NCBI GenBank assembly: GCA_004431415.1
Contig: QPMI01000132.1
Span: 1 to 64,000 of the forward strand
Reading direction: 5' to 3'
DNA from: Cyanophora paradoxa
Lineage: Eukaryota > Glaucocystophyceae > Cyanophorales > Cyanophoraceae
DNA: 64,000 nt
Shown here: positions 1 through 11,438 of the stretch, piece by piece
Layout of the letters: every line of letters begins with the position of its first letter
Position numbering within the stretch: position 1 is the stretch's first letter
Notes under the pieces: generated by a model
What the model was told of the DNA's origin: nothing
What the model saw: only the letters and a program-made list of their open reading frames with translations
Databases searched by the model: none
Program-made: the position numbers and the translations under genes

Positions 1-1353
1 TGCTGGCGCGCAGGAGGCGGCGGGCACCGTGGTGGCCATCGCGGCGGTGGCAGGGGCGGCTACCAGAGCGGCGGTGGAGGCGGCGGCCAAGGCGGGACGG
101 GATCTAACGCCACCCTCCTCGGCAATCCCGCCCCGATGCAGCGCCCGACTGGCCCCGTTGTTGACGCGCCGTCTTCGCGCCCGACTGGCCCCGTTGTTGA
201 CGCGCCGTCTTCGCGCCCGGCTGGCCCCGTCACTGACGCGCTGCCTTCGCGCCCGACTGGCTCCGTTGCTGACGCGCCGTCTCCGCGCCCGACCGGCCCC
301 ATCGCTAACGCGCCGCCCCCGAACCCTCGCCCGACTGACCACGGAGACGCCGTGCAGTCCGGTGGTCCTGACTCGGGCCGGGAGACCGAGGCTACGACGG
401 ACAGCCTGGCCATGGTACCGATCGCTCCGGTGCAAACTGTCCCGATCACGCCGACGCAGCCCTCGGCATCGGACATCGCGCACTTCGTTCGGGACGTCAA
501 CGCCACGACGGCGACGCAGCCGGTAACGTCGGCGGCGGAGAGGACGGCCCCCGTCCCCGTCGCCATCCCCGTCGCTGAACCCGCGTCGCCGTCCCCCTCG
601 TCGACTCACGCGACCGGCCCGTCGTCGCCGGCCCCGTCTGACTTGTCGACAGAGATGGAAACGGGAAGCCGTACTGCGGCCGAGTCCCGTGTTCCAATTC
701 GGTGTGCGCAGCCCCGGCGGGGCGTCACTGCCGGCAGTATCCGCGACCTCATCAACGCTGGCCTCCGCCGGCACGACCACACTCGCATGTCCGCCGCCTT
801 GGCTCCCGTCACGTCCAAGAAAACCCCGCTCTTCACTCGAAACTTTGGCCGTATGCACCGCCCGCGCCCGAACGCCATCAATCCCGTCGCCCGCGTCGCA
901 GTCACGAGGTCGCTCACCTTCGCGGCCGCCCCCTCGGCGAAGAGCACGAACTCCGACGCTGACTCTGTGCGGGAGCCGAAGACCCGGACGTACTGCGCCC
1001 TGGGGGACCCCGTCACAGAGTCGCCGATGGACACTGCACTCGGCCCGCTAACCTCCAAATCGAGCACCGACTCCCCCGCAGCCACCTCGCAGCAGGAGGG
1101 GAACGTCTCGAAGGGAAGTGGGCGGCCGACCCCGAACTACAAGGCCCCGCCCGCCAAGATGCCCGAAATCGACTCGCTACCGGCGGTCGAGGGCTGCGAG
1201 TCCTTGGTACCCCTTTGCACTGACTGGCTCGACAACGTTGCTTACAACATGCACACTCGCCGTGTTAACAACCGCATGCCGTCGACGGATCCAGTGACTG
1301 ACTGGCTTCGTGATGCATCCCTTCGAGCGACCAGCGCCAGATCCACGGCGTGA
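1..1353 (+). CDS. Element 1 gag tail / proline-rich protein, 5' partial
   Basis: The frame is open from base 1 to the stop at 1351-1353, so the start lies outside the window. The first 40 residues are Gly/Arg-rich (HRGGHRGGGRGGYQ), like the RGG-rich stretch before the zinc knuckle in the element 2 gag, which suggests nucleic-acid binding. About five degenerate copies of a 12-residue repeat (RPTGPVVDAPSS type) follow at bases 139-320, then a Pro/Ser/Thr/Ala-rich region without recognisable domains. No CCHC knuckle is visible in this part. Assignment to gag rests on position and composition only. Confidence 0.5.
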   Translation, partial: CWRAGGGGHRGGHRGGGRGGYQSGGGGGGQGGTGSNATLLGNPAPMQRPTGPVVDAPSSRPTGPVVDAPSSRPAGPVTDALPSRPTGSVADAPSPRPTGPIANAPPPNPRPTDHGDAVQSGGPDSGRETEATTDSLAMVPIAPVQTVPITPTQPSASDIAHFVRDVNATTATQPVTSAAERTAPVPVAIPVAEPASPSPSSTHATGPSSPAPSDLSTEMETGSRTAAESRVPIRCAQPRRGVTAGSIRDLINAGLRRHDHTRMSAALAPVTSKKTPLFTRNFGRMHRPRPNAINPVARVAVTRSLTFAAAPSAKSTNSDADSVREPKTRTYCALGDPVTESPMDTALGPLTSKSSTDSPAATSQQEGNVSKGSGRPTPNYKAPPAKMPEIDSLPAVEGCESLVPLCTDWLDNVAYNMHTRRVNNRMPSTDPVTDWLRDASLRATSARSTA

Positions 1354-4300
1354 CCATCCTTTACTGCCCCGCCCTCCAGAGCTCACGACGTACCTCGAGC
1401 CGAAGGGCCCGGTGTCTGCTGGCTCGCGTCGCAACGCTATCGATGCGGAAGGCGACTCGCGAGGAGGCGCGCGCGCACCGCTTCCCCAAGCCCCACGACA
1501 ACATGTACCCCGTCTTCCACGCAGGCCTCATTACCGTACCGCGGTATTCACGGAGGATGCGCACATGCCTCGCCGTCGGAACCTGTCTTCGCCAACGAGA
1601 CGTGTGCTGACTGCCACCCCATGTCGTCGGCCGCAGGAGAATGGTACCCTGTGTTGCCCGCCCCATTCCCTCGGCACACCGTCGTGACGCGCCCAATGAC
1701 GGACTTCGTACTGTCTCACTTCCGCGCTCATCGCTGCGCTTGAAAGCCTCCCTACGTCGCACCCCGTTCGTGACCCGACCAGGGAGATGGAGTTCTTTGT
1801 GATCGCGCCGCGACATCTCCGGACACGCGAGAACGGGCGGTTCCCGATCTCCGCGGCGCTCGACGTGAACCCCGGCATCCCGTGCGCTGACGGCACTCAC
1901 GCTCACCACAGCCACCCGCATTGGCACTTGCTGGCGAGCCCGCCGCTCATCAACCCGAAAGGCCACAGTGAGCACAAGCGTCTGAATGCGGCCGTCACAC
2001 GCATCATTGCAGACACGGCCACTGAGGATGACGTGACAACGTTGCGCACGTGGATCGCAATCGCCCGTGAGACGACGACTATCGCGGCAATTAACACTAA
2101 CATCTCGAACACCAACGAGCAGCTTCGCCGGCCCTACCGGGGCGCTGAGGGCGAGCACTGTTACACTTGGTTGAAATGGCAGCGATGGCCATCACGAACA
2201 CGGGCGCCCGCCCGCCTCGCACGCGGCACAGGCTGCGGCCAACCACGTCACGAGTGTACTGCGTAAGGAGCTCGAGGCATTCGATGTTGACACTACGGTT
2301 CAGGCAATCGTCAACGCTCTGTGCGCCCGTCGTGTCTTCACTTTCACCGACGGCGCCATGGACACAACCGACGGCGCCGCCTGCACCTACGACAACGCTG
2401 ACGCTCCAGGAGCTGCTGTCGTCGAGTCCCTCCTGAACCGTGTCAAGACGTCCTTCACCGACGCGCAGAACCGCAGCCCAACATTCATGCGCCCCAACCG
2501 ACGAACGGCCGCTGTCAATTACGTTGAGAGCACACTCCGCACGTACCTCCGTGGCTACGACGTCGAGTCTACGATCCTACTTCTCGTCTACATTCTCGAG
2601 CGCGAGGGTGAGCTACGGTTCGCCTCAGGCCCTGACGCGACTTCGGCAAGGCTGCTGACGCCTACGCTCGTTTCGTCGCGGCAACGCTCCGACCGACCCG
2701 TCGCCGGACCCAGCTCTGTCGCGACGGCAGAGGGCCTCGCCCCTGAGGACAAGACGCCAATCGTCCGCCGACCACGCACATCCACCCGCGCCCGCCGTAC
2801 TGCGGCCCAAGGCGTCGGAGGACAGGGCTGACAATGACCCCATCAACCGCAACCGGAAGTTGCGCGAGATGCTGATGGACATTGCGGAAGACTCGATCAC
2901 GCATATCGCTCGTCGCCACCAGGCAGCGGGGAGGTATGAGCGCGAGGGTGGAGACGCGTCTTCGCCTCTCGCACGGTCGAGAAGATCATGGTCAGTGTTG
3001 GGGACAGCAAATTCTTCTCTTCCTGTCGCCAGTCGACATGCTGCACGTGCCACACGTGCAGCATCGGCCCGATGGCTCACCGTCATCGTGAACCACCGGC
3101 TCCGTGCATCAGTGATCAGCATTGCGCACCGCTACTACGAGTACATCGACTCGACCACGGGCAACACGGTGACAATGACTAACGTCGAGCTTCAGGAGCA
3201 CTGCGCTCTGCACAACGCCGCCGTACATGGAGTTCGTCCGCAATGCCCCGTACCGTCGCCAACTCACGCAGCGCACGCCGTACCCGAGTACTCTGCGACC
3301 TGACGATGCACCGGCGGACATCACGCTCGACGCTCTGTACGGAGTGACGATGGAAATGAAGACGCTCTTCCTGCGGATTATCGGTCTGTTAATGGATATC
3401 ACCCCACAGGGAACGACGTCTTTGACGGGGAACGACGACTGGCCTCGGGTCGCTGACATCTTCCTTAACGTCGACGTCAGCCCTTCACCGTCCGCGCCAG
3501 CACCCTCCGGCTGGCGTTCGCGACGCGAGTACTGGACCGATAGGCACTCGGCCAATCATTCTCGCCCCGGGAGTTGTCAACACCTCTGGGCAGGACACGT
3601 CCGACTCGCGCGAACGACTGTGAACGCGTCGCTTCCCGTCTGCTTGTCGGCACCGGCGTTCTACTCATGCTCACGGCGTTAATGCACCCCGTCGATGAGC
3701 CGAACACGCGCCTCGGCCGACACCAACTGATCTTCCGCCCTACCCGGTGCCTGAGACCACGGTCGCTGCAGCTGGGGAGTGAGCCGCAAGTTGGCGTCGA
3801 TTTACGTCGCTGCCGTTCTACACGACTGGCCGGCTCGACAGCGGACAAGATTAAGCCGCATCTCACTCTCCGAACCAACGACGTCGACATGGAGTACTTG
3901 CGACTCGCCGCCGAGAACGCGCGACTTCGGGACCCGACGCAGTTTCGGCGAGGTACCTCGAAGTCCACAACGTGTTGACAGACATCCTTCGTCGCCGCAC
4001 GCCTGGAACGCCGTCCCCGACCACTCCGCCCGACAAGCACGCGCAGCTGCTGGCCGACGAACAGCTCGCACGTGAACTGCAGGCTCGCCTCGACGCCGAA
4101 GCTGCCAAGGGAGAGGACCCGGTGCAGGCCGCGGCGCAAGCCCCTACTTGCAGGCTGCAATCGGTGGTATTGCTCGTGGCCGCACCATGGACGCCCGTCG
4201 CCGTACTGCGGCAGCACAGGCTCCACCGCGCCAATCGGCGAGGCACGGGGGAACGGTCAGGGGCCGCGGCCGCGCGCTCCCGATTCATACCAGCCGGCCC

Positions 4301-5231
4301 CAGACCCGGGCAACCCTCACTACCACGACGACGACATGACGTGCCCAACGGCACCGGTGACACCGCCGACCGACGCCCGGAGCCCCCGGCCCGCGGAACG
4401 ACCCACCCCCTGCGCCCGAGGTGACGGCCTCGTCGACGGACACTCCGGACGCCCAGCCCGTTGCACCCGCGACGACGACTCCGGACGCCCAGCCCGTTGC
4501 ACCCGTGACGACGACTCCGGTGACCCCGACGCCCGCTCTCGAGACGCCGGTCTCGTCGACGGCCGCTCGAGATGCTTCGCCCATCGCACCGGCGATGGCG
4601 ACCTCGCTGACGACCCCGCACAGCGTCCCGTCCCCCACGGCCGTGGCTGCGGTCTCGACGGCCCCGTCGCCTGCGCCTGAGCTACTGGCCCCGTCCGACG
4701 CCCCGCCAGCCCCGGCCACGACTGTGACGGCGGCCCCGCCGCAGAGCCCGGCCCAACCCCCGATGCTGCCGATCCCGTCACTTCACCCCGACTACACTGC
4801 ACCGACCGACGCGTCGATGCCTGACTCGACGACTGCCGACTCGTCGGGCACTGAGAGGACCGAGGACGTGCCCATGGGCGACCCGCGCGTTTCGAGGGGA
4901 ATCATCGTCGACACGCCGACCTTGCCGAGCCCTCACGACGACCGTGACAGTCCTCCTGACACCGACGAAGACACGTCCAGCGACTCGGAGCCGAGATCAA
5001 GGACGTGGCCGCCGACCTTGGACACCGCCACGCCTGGACGATCCTTCGCCTCAAGCCGTGGTGCACAACCAGCTGCGTGCGTACCTGGACACGCCGCGAC
5101 GCTTTCATGGTCACAACGACGACGACGGATTGGCGCAAGACCCCTGAGACGCCGACCCTCTTCGCCGCCAGCGAGCTCACGAGCTGCATGCACCTCGCAG
5201 CTGCCGCAGCAACACGCCTACTGGGCAACCG
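1354..5231 (+). pseudogene. Element 1 accessory pre-pol region, broken frames (part 1)
   Basis: Only short open stretches occur (for example 1787-2266, 2358-2831, 3227-3682), switching frame every few hundred bases. Local peptides look like real protein rather than noise, so this is probably one long coding region broken by indels. From 4421 to 5254 a frame is open for 277 codons and is low-complexity: it has a tandem PDAQPVAPxTTT repeat and then a Ser/Thr/Pro/Asp-rich acidic section. I recognise no domain. Whether the breaks are decay or single-base sequence errors cannot be told from the window. Confidence 0.45.
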
Positions 5232-6077
5232 TTGCTGGGTACTCGCCCGAGTGACCAGGCTCACTACCTCCTTCAACATCTGACCGAATTCCGCTCCGTC
5301 ATCCACGTCATCATGCGCCTCGCGCGGGCTCAGCCCTTCGCGCCTGGGGAGACGGCGACCACGTGGCCTCACCCGAACGACCCGCTCGCCGATGTCCTCG
5401 GACGGCCAGAGATGCTGGAGCTGTTTGGTTTGACACCGACAGAGTTCACTCTTGTACACCAGTCCAAGACTCCAGTCGTACCGTGCATCCTTCAGGTGGC
5501 TGTCAACCTTGCCCGCAATCTCCGGACGCTGCACTACGACGTGGAGATGACGGAGAGCGATGAACGGTTCTTGAACTTCGACAAGATCACGAACACGGCG
5601 ACGCGCCTTGCAACAATCAGGCAACTGGTCCAAACTGTCAAGTTCACGGCCCCGCTCACAGGACCTGACGACATCTATCTGTCTACGCTTCGACACGGTT
5701 CACCGCCGCCCGACATCGCCTTGTCGATGCGTTCGACGGCCCTGGCGCGGGCGTGGGACATCGCTGCATACTTCGACCATTACAAGTGGGACGAGACGCG
5801 CGACCGCTACGGGGATAGCCGATTTGCTCACCTCTACGACGTTCGTGACCCAGCACCGAGCTCCGACCGTCCATGGCCGACGAGTCACGCGCCGTTGCTG
5901 TCAATGCTCACCGAGCAAGTCGAGAACGTACTCCGCCTCGTCAACATCACAGCCGACGTCGAGGGCCCCGGCAACTTCCTGCGCCGTTACTACACGTCCG
6001 TTTCAACCCGAAATCCGACGCGAACCCGGCTACGAACCAGCGGGCGACCGCCGAGCTCGCGGAGGAGATCCGGCTGA
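5232..6077 (+). CDS. Element 1 accessory protein fragment, unknown globular domain
   Basis: This 281-codon frame has the balanced composition of a folded protein, unlike the Pro/Ala-rich frames around it. It contains predicted helical stretches around residues 20-40, 90-120 and 200-230, and an aromatic-rich segment near residue 180 (AAYFDHYKWDETRDRYGD). It matches no family I know. By position it lies between gag and protease, a place filled in element 2 by a similarly long uncharacterised region. The apparent start is probably internal, because the accessory reading frame seems to have been continuous before indels. Confidence 0.5.
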   Translation: MLGTRPSDQAHYLLQHLTEFRSVIHVIMRLARAQPFAPGETATTWPHPNDPLADVLGRPEMLELFGLTPTEFTLVHQSKTPVVPCILQVAVNLARNLRTLHYDVEMTESDERFLNFDKITNTATRLATIRQLVQTVKFTAPLTGPDDIYLSTLRHGSPPPDIALSMRSTALARAWDIAAYFDHYKWDETRDRYGDSRFAHLYDVRDPAPSSDRPWPTSHAPLLSMLTEQVENVLRLVNITADVEGPGNFLRRYYTSVSTRNPTRTRLRTSGRPPSSRRRSG

Positions 6078-9000
6078 ACAGCCAGTTAGCAGTGGTCGCG
6101 GCACGCGATGTCCATCGTCTGCGCACGCCCCCCGTCAGCGAGTCCGACCTACACCACTGTCTTCGCACGGACTGTCCCGTCACCGCTCCGGCGTCCTCCC
6201 TCAAATTTCACGAACGTCGTCGCCGCGTCTGTCACGGAGACGACTGCGCTGGCAAGGCTCGCCGAGCTACATGACACCACCGTTGTCGCGATGTCAATCA
6301 CTACGTTCATGCACAAGCGTCAACTCGCCAAGAAGGGCAAACCGATCCGTCTCGAATCGCGACTGCACGCCCCGTCTTCACCCGAAGCAGCCCGAGCCAG
6401 CTGTCGAGCTCTATTACAACTCTGACCGTTACATAATGGTGCACCCTGAAGAGGCGGCGCTCCTGGCGTGCAAAACTGCGTGGCGCTCCCATATCCTCCA
6501 GCTGACTCTCGAGGCCATGCGTCGCGCGTACAAGCTCGAGACGGAGTCAAGCACTCGTACTGCGAGCAAGCTTGCTTTCGGCCTCGTCGCTCGACTCGAC
6601 ACTGCACTTAGCAAGGCTACGACCACCAGCGCTTGGCGGTAACACGGGCCTTCCTCCTGGACGCCGAGCATCGATTGAATCTGTTCTACTGCATGCTTTA
6701 CCCGCGCTACCGCGATCACCTACTCCCTGTCCTCCCAGTCCGATGGTACCCGTCACCGACCCTCTCGCCGTCCCGGTCCCACGGCCCCTGAGCGCGACGT
6801 TGACGAGTACGGATACCTGACACAGTGGACGTCGGACGGCATCGACATCTTGCCTCGCGTTCCTGACTGGGATTCCTCGTTGACTTGTCGACGACATGAG
6901 CAAGGACACTTTCTGGAACTCCAACACGTACTTCGGGCTTCGCGCCCGCGCTATGGTCTACGGAACAGAGCGCAAGCGCCCCGCGAGAAGCGACCGAATG
7001 ACGAGAAGTTGCAGAAGAAGGAGCGCAAGGCCGCCCGGCTCACTCCCGAGGAGGTCGACTCCATCATCTCCAGAATTTTGAGCGAACTCCACACTGTTCC
7101 TTTCAAGGAGGTGCTACTCTCGGAGAACGCTGACATTCCTGACGTCTATTTCTGGGCCTTCCTCAACGAGGAATGGGCGAAGGCTTCACGGTCGTCGACG
7201 GCGCTGGCTACAGCACGGAGTGTGGCCGGATCTGAGCGGCGTGATGGTCCGACGGGAACCGCGACCTGATTCGACGGAGAACGAGCGCGACACGTTCTAT
7301 GCGGGTTTTGGACGGCGCAACAATCACATCAACGGGGAATTATTCGCCAAACGATCAACGACTGGTACCCAATCCGTCTCCACAATCCTCGCCCCCACTC
7401 CCGTACGGCATGCGCACATACAGCCCCGAGGAGACGCGAGCTGGAGGTGACTTCCTACCTCTGGATACTGATCCGGGACGGGATACCTCCTATCACATCT
7501 TCATGACACGCTTCTCTTCACGAACACGGACTTCCTGGCCACAGCGTACTGCAAAACGATCCAGGAACATGGGCGACACGCGCCCCACATCTTCGCCGTC
7601 GCGCTCACATCCTCGGAGGCCCAGCCCGTTCGGACAGACGGCTGATCTGACGAGGAGCTCACTGTGGAGGACGGGCACAGACCGGAGGAGCTCCCGGAGC
7701 CGCCGCGGTCGAAGAGCTGGAGGGAATCCCGACTCGGGACCCACCCCAGTTCATCCGCCACCACGACAAAGAAGTACATGCACGTCCTAGGTGAGGTCCA
7801 CATGCCATACGTGCTACTCGGCGACTCTGGTCTCGAGGCATTTCTCCGGCGCGTCCCGTACATGCGCCCATTCCTCATGAAGATGCACGTACGCTGGTCG
7901 AACTTCTCGCGAGCACTCAGTCGTGTCCTACGCTACGGCGTCGGCCCGGCACCTACCCGTACCGCGCCGGTGCTCCCGGCCATGGCGAACTCAGCCAGCA
8001 CAACCGCGCGGGCCTGCCCTTCCGATCGTTCCTGATCACGGCCGCCGACGAGTTCCACCCGGCCAACAAGTATGCCGACTACTTCGACTGCATCTACGAC
8101 GAGGACAACCACGCGCACCTCCGTGACTCCGCTTCACGTCAAGATGTCGAACGATGCTTCTACGAGATTGCCATGCCCGACGACCTCAACGCGCCGCCCA
8201 TGACTCTTACGCCGGCCAATGCTGACCTGTGCGGCCCTCGAATCGTCCGATTCACGCACGTTGCACCGGCCGGACCCAGCCGCGGTGCCCCAACACGATC
8301 CAGAACCGCTCGCACATCACTATCTTCGACGCGAACAACCGGAACACCTGGCAGCAGATCATCGCGGGCACGAGGAAACCCCCAAACGAGGCGGCGGGGC
8401 CGCACCCGTGCGGCCCGACCCCAAGTACTTCCCGGTGTCGTCAATGACTACACTGGCCCTGGGGCGTCGTCGTGTCTCTGCGTCGTCGCGGGCCCACGGG
8501 CACCGCGCCTGCAACGCCCCCGTCGTCCACCAGGTCCTGGGGTTCCCGCTTTCGGTACACACTTGGGTGTACGGAATCGCAGCGTACCTGGCGGCGGCAG
8601 TCAAGCTGCACGGTGCCTTGTCGTTCTTCCTCGAGCCCCTACCGGGGAACTCGGGAACATCATCATCGACTACGTTCGTAGCCACGAGGATGAGCTGCAC
8701 TTCCGCTTCACGGCTTCAGGCGAAGTGGCGCGCAGTGCCAAACTCGACAAATGGTACGAGGTCGAGTACCCTGACTGCGAACGCGTCGACCCGGCACATT
8801 TAATCACAGCCTTCGAATCCCTACTGCACAAGGCAACCAACGACTGGTTGGCGGTCCAGATCAAGCACGAGACACCCCCGGCGGCTCGCGAAGATGTCGA
8901 CATGGATCGAAACCACTGCTGGCCCGTAGCATTCCGACTCCCGGATGGAGTCATCAACGCACTCAACGCCCAAGTCCGGGCGCTGACTTCGATCCCACGA

Positions 9001-9960
9001 ACGATCCGTCACACCCGCATCGTCCAGTGTCTATGACGTCAACGCGAGCGCAGTGCGCAACGCTATTATGGATTTCGAACAGCGATACGCCGACATACAC
9101 GAGCAATTCCGTCACGCCGAATATGGCAACTTCACATTCGATCCATTCTACAATGAATTCGGCGCCGCCATCTTCAGTCGCGAACCGCAGGCGCGGGCGC
9201 TACTCCACGGTTGGTTGGAACAATTCGTTTACAATCACGCCACCGTCGACGCGGCGACGAGGCGGCCCATCACGTTCACTAGCCGCGAAGCCTACCGGGC
9301 GGTACAGATCGTCGACGTCCTCCCCTGCGTCACTCCCTGGGCGATCCGGACAACGACAGCCTCCTTCGTCAGATCCCCACATTTACATTGGTCACGGCCC
9401 CCACGGCGCGCCCGTCGACCCGTACGAAGGCCGCACGCGCTTCACTAACATCATGAACTACATCACTACGACGAAGGCAGAGGAGTCGCGCGCGTACATT
9501 TGGGACCGCGCCTCGACGGCAAGATCAAGCTCGTGGGCACGGACGAGTACATTCGTCGGAACCTGGATTGCGCGCAAGCCCTTTGTCCGACCCTTCGTCG
9601 TCTGGTCGACCGACTTCAAGGATCTGCGCACCAACGAGCCGACGGGACTGGCACGCTTCGGTCACATCCAGGGTGTTGTCTTCAAGCCATCTGCAGTAAC
9701 AGGCCTCCGCGTCGTAGTCCTACGGGGACCGAGACGACGGGAACCTCTGACGGCGACGACTCCAGCTCGGACAGTGGTGGCTCCACCGCCGAGTCCGTAG
9801 CTCCATCGGAGACCCCGTCGGCCGGGACGCCGAGCCTAGCCTCGCGCGTGCAGTCGTCCGCGTTCGCCCCCACGGCCTCCTTGGACCGCTCACACGGCAG
9901 CACACGTACACGATCGCATACAACGACCTCACTAATCCCAGGACGTCGACGGATCTCACG
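6078..9960 (+). pseudogene. Element 1 accessory pre-pol region, broken frames (part 2)
   Basis: Short frames at 6850-7269, 7664-8035, 8173-9036 and 9053-9448 carry protein-like sequence but are offset from each other. The 7664-8035 stretch (VHMPYVLLGDSGLEAF) resembles a stretch of element 2 (VQGLPYVLAMMGLDEHI, inside 45811-47805). This is the best hint that both elements encode the same accessory protein. The part from about 8640 to 9036 is also globular, with conserved-looking Trp, Tyr and Asp residues. No catalytic motif is visible and no function is proposed. Confidence 0.4.
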
Positions 9961-10674
9961 ATGGGCTGCTGGCTCCTCTACTCTGGACGGGGACCGGACT
10001 ACGAGCGGATCACGTCCGCGCGACACCGTGCCTTCGAGGACCCTGAATTCGCTGCCAGTTATCACTTGTACGACTGGTCGCCGCTTCAGCGGTCTCACCA
10101 ACTCAACGCCCACGCAATCCTGGAGACGCTCCACGAGATCGAGAACTTTCGGTGGGATTTCACAACCTCTCAGGGCCTGTCAGCCGACCTCGCTTTCACT
10201 CGCGCCTTGTTCACTCGGGCGGCCTTCATCCTCAATTCAATCGGCCTCGCGGCGTGGGACGTGGTCCTCCACAATGACTTCCGTAGTCATGACGCTCAAC
10301 GGACACGTTTCTACGAGCGGCACGTACTCCAACGCGACACGCGCCTCCGCCACGCTTGGCCCCAACTCGTCAAATATCTCCGGGCGTCTCTCTCGCGCCA
10401 CCGCGAAGCCATCCCGTTCCGATCCCCCGGAGAGCCTGGCTACCGGCCGGCTGAACGACGGGATGGCGCAGCGGGGACCGAAGTTGACGCGATCAACGAG
10501 ATTCACTATGGCTGGCCCAGCAACCGCCACCTCAACAAGCTCGCAAACGCCGACTGCAAGCCCATCCTTGGCGTCGGATACTTTTCAGCCACAATGCGCA
10601 ATCACCGGCCCCGCTGCGTCTGTCGGCAGCTCCCTGCAGGGCACGCCCATTCGCCGCGACGGACGTCCTCATGA
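9961..10674 (+). CDS. Element 1 accessory protein fragment upstream of protease
   Basis: This 237-codon frame is rich in aromatic and charged residues over residues 1-150 and becomes Pro/Ser/Arg-rich at its end. It precedes the protease frame and overlaps it by 4 bases (10671-10674), so it may be the C-terminal part of the accessory polyprotein. A helical stretch with repeated Phe, Leu and Ala (residues 60-110) resembles in style the RFLRRAVASFELAAWNLGLL part of element 2, but I cannot claim homology without an alignment. No motif of known function is present. Confidence 0.45.
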   Translation: MGCWLLYSGRGPDYERITSARHRAFEDPEFAASYHLYDWSPLQRSHQLNAHAILETLHEIENFRWDFTTSQGLSADLAFTRALFTRAAFILNSIGLAAWDVVLHNDFRSHDAQRTRFYERHVLQRDTRLRHAWPQLVKYLRASLSRHREAIPFRSPGEPGYRPAERRDGAAGTEVDAINEIHYGWPSNRHLNKLANADCKPILGVGYFSATMRNHRPRCVCRQLPAGHAHSPRRTSS

Positions 10675-11438
10675 ACGTGCACAGGCGGACAACCACGCGG
10701 AAGCGACCTCGCCTCAAGCGGACGGCACCGCTCCCGCCAGCCAGCGTCATCTCCGGTTCGACACCGTGCACACCGTATGAGCAGAGCTACCTCGCCTCGC
10801 TTCGCGTCTGCGCGGCACGCATGTTGGGATTTGACGACGTCGAGGACCCCCTTGACGTTCCCCTCTTCGGCGACGGCGGCCCGTCAGTACCACACCCCAT
10901 TGCGCGAATGACGGACACGAACCGCACGCTCAGAGAGCGCATCAACGACGGCCGAATCTGCGTCAACTTGCATATCGCCGCTATCGATCACCGACGACAA
11001 GTCCTTCAATACCTCCTCACCAAGGCATTGGTGGATACAGGAGCCGCTGCGGACGTACTCGACGGCAGTATCGCCGACAAACTGCCAGGCCTTCGCTACA
11101 GCAACGCTCCGCGCGTGCACCTCACCGGCTTTGGAACGGACATGACTGCCTATGCGCGCATCGCATTCATTGCAATTAAGGTTGGTCCGGTCACAATTCC
11201 GCGGAAGGTCCTCGTCGTCGCGCCTGGTCTCATGGGCAACACTCCAATGCTACTCGGCCTCACAACGCTGGTGGCGCTCAACGCTCACATCGTGCTCGAC
11301 CCAGCAAATTGGGGAATGACGATCACGTCGCCTGACTCCTCGGATGGCGAACGATTCCACGTCCTTTTCGGCTGCGGGCCAGCACGACGGCGGCGTTCTG
11401 GTCCGATTGGCGAAGGACATCACTGTACGGCCGGGTGA
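10671..11438 (+). CDS. Retropepsin-like aspartic protease of element 1
   Basis: The frame contains the retropepsin active-site signature ALVDTGAAADVLD at about residues 121-133, followed by the hydrophobic flap and strand pattern expected of a single-lobe aspartic protease that works as a dimer. A second hydrophobic block (PMLLGLTTLVALNAHI, about residues 194-209) fits the usual (I/L)LG motif near the C-terminus. The protease would cleave the gag and pol polyproteins. The frame overlaps the downstream RT frame by 95 bases, like the corresponding junction in element 2. Confidence 0.8.
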   Translation: MNVHRRTTTRKRPRLKRTAPLPPASVISGSTPCTPYEQSYLASLRVCAARMLGFDDVEDPLDVPLFGDGGPSVPHPIARMTDTNRTLRERINDGRICVNLHIAAIDHRRQVLQYLLTKALVDTGAAADVLDGSIADKLPGLRYSNAPRVHLTGFGTDMTAYARIAFIAIKVGPVTIPRKVLVVAPGLMGNTPMLLGLTTLVALNAHIVLDPANWGMTITSPDSSDGERFHVLFGCGPARRRRSGPIGEGHHCTAG

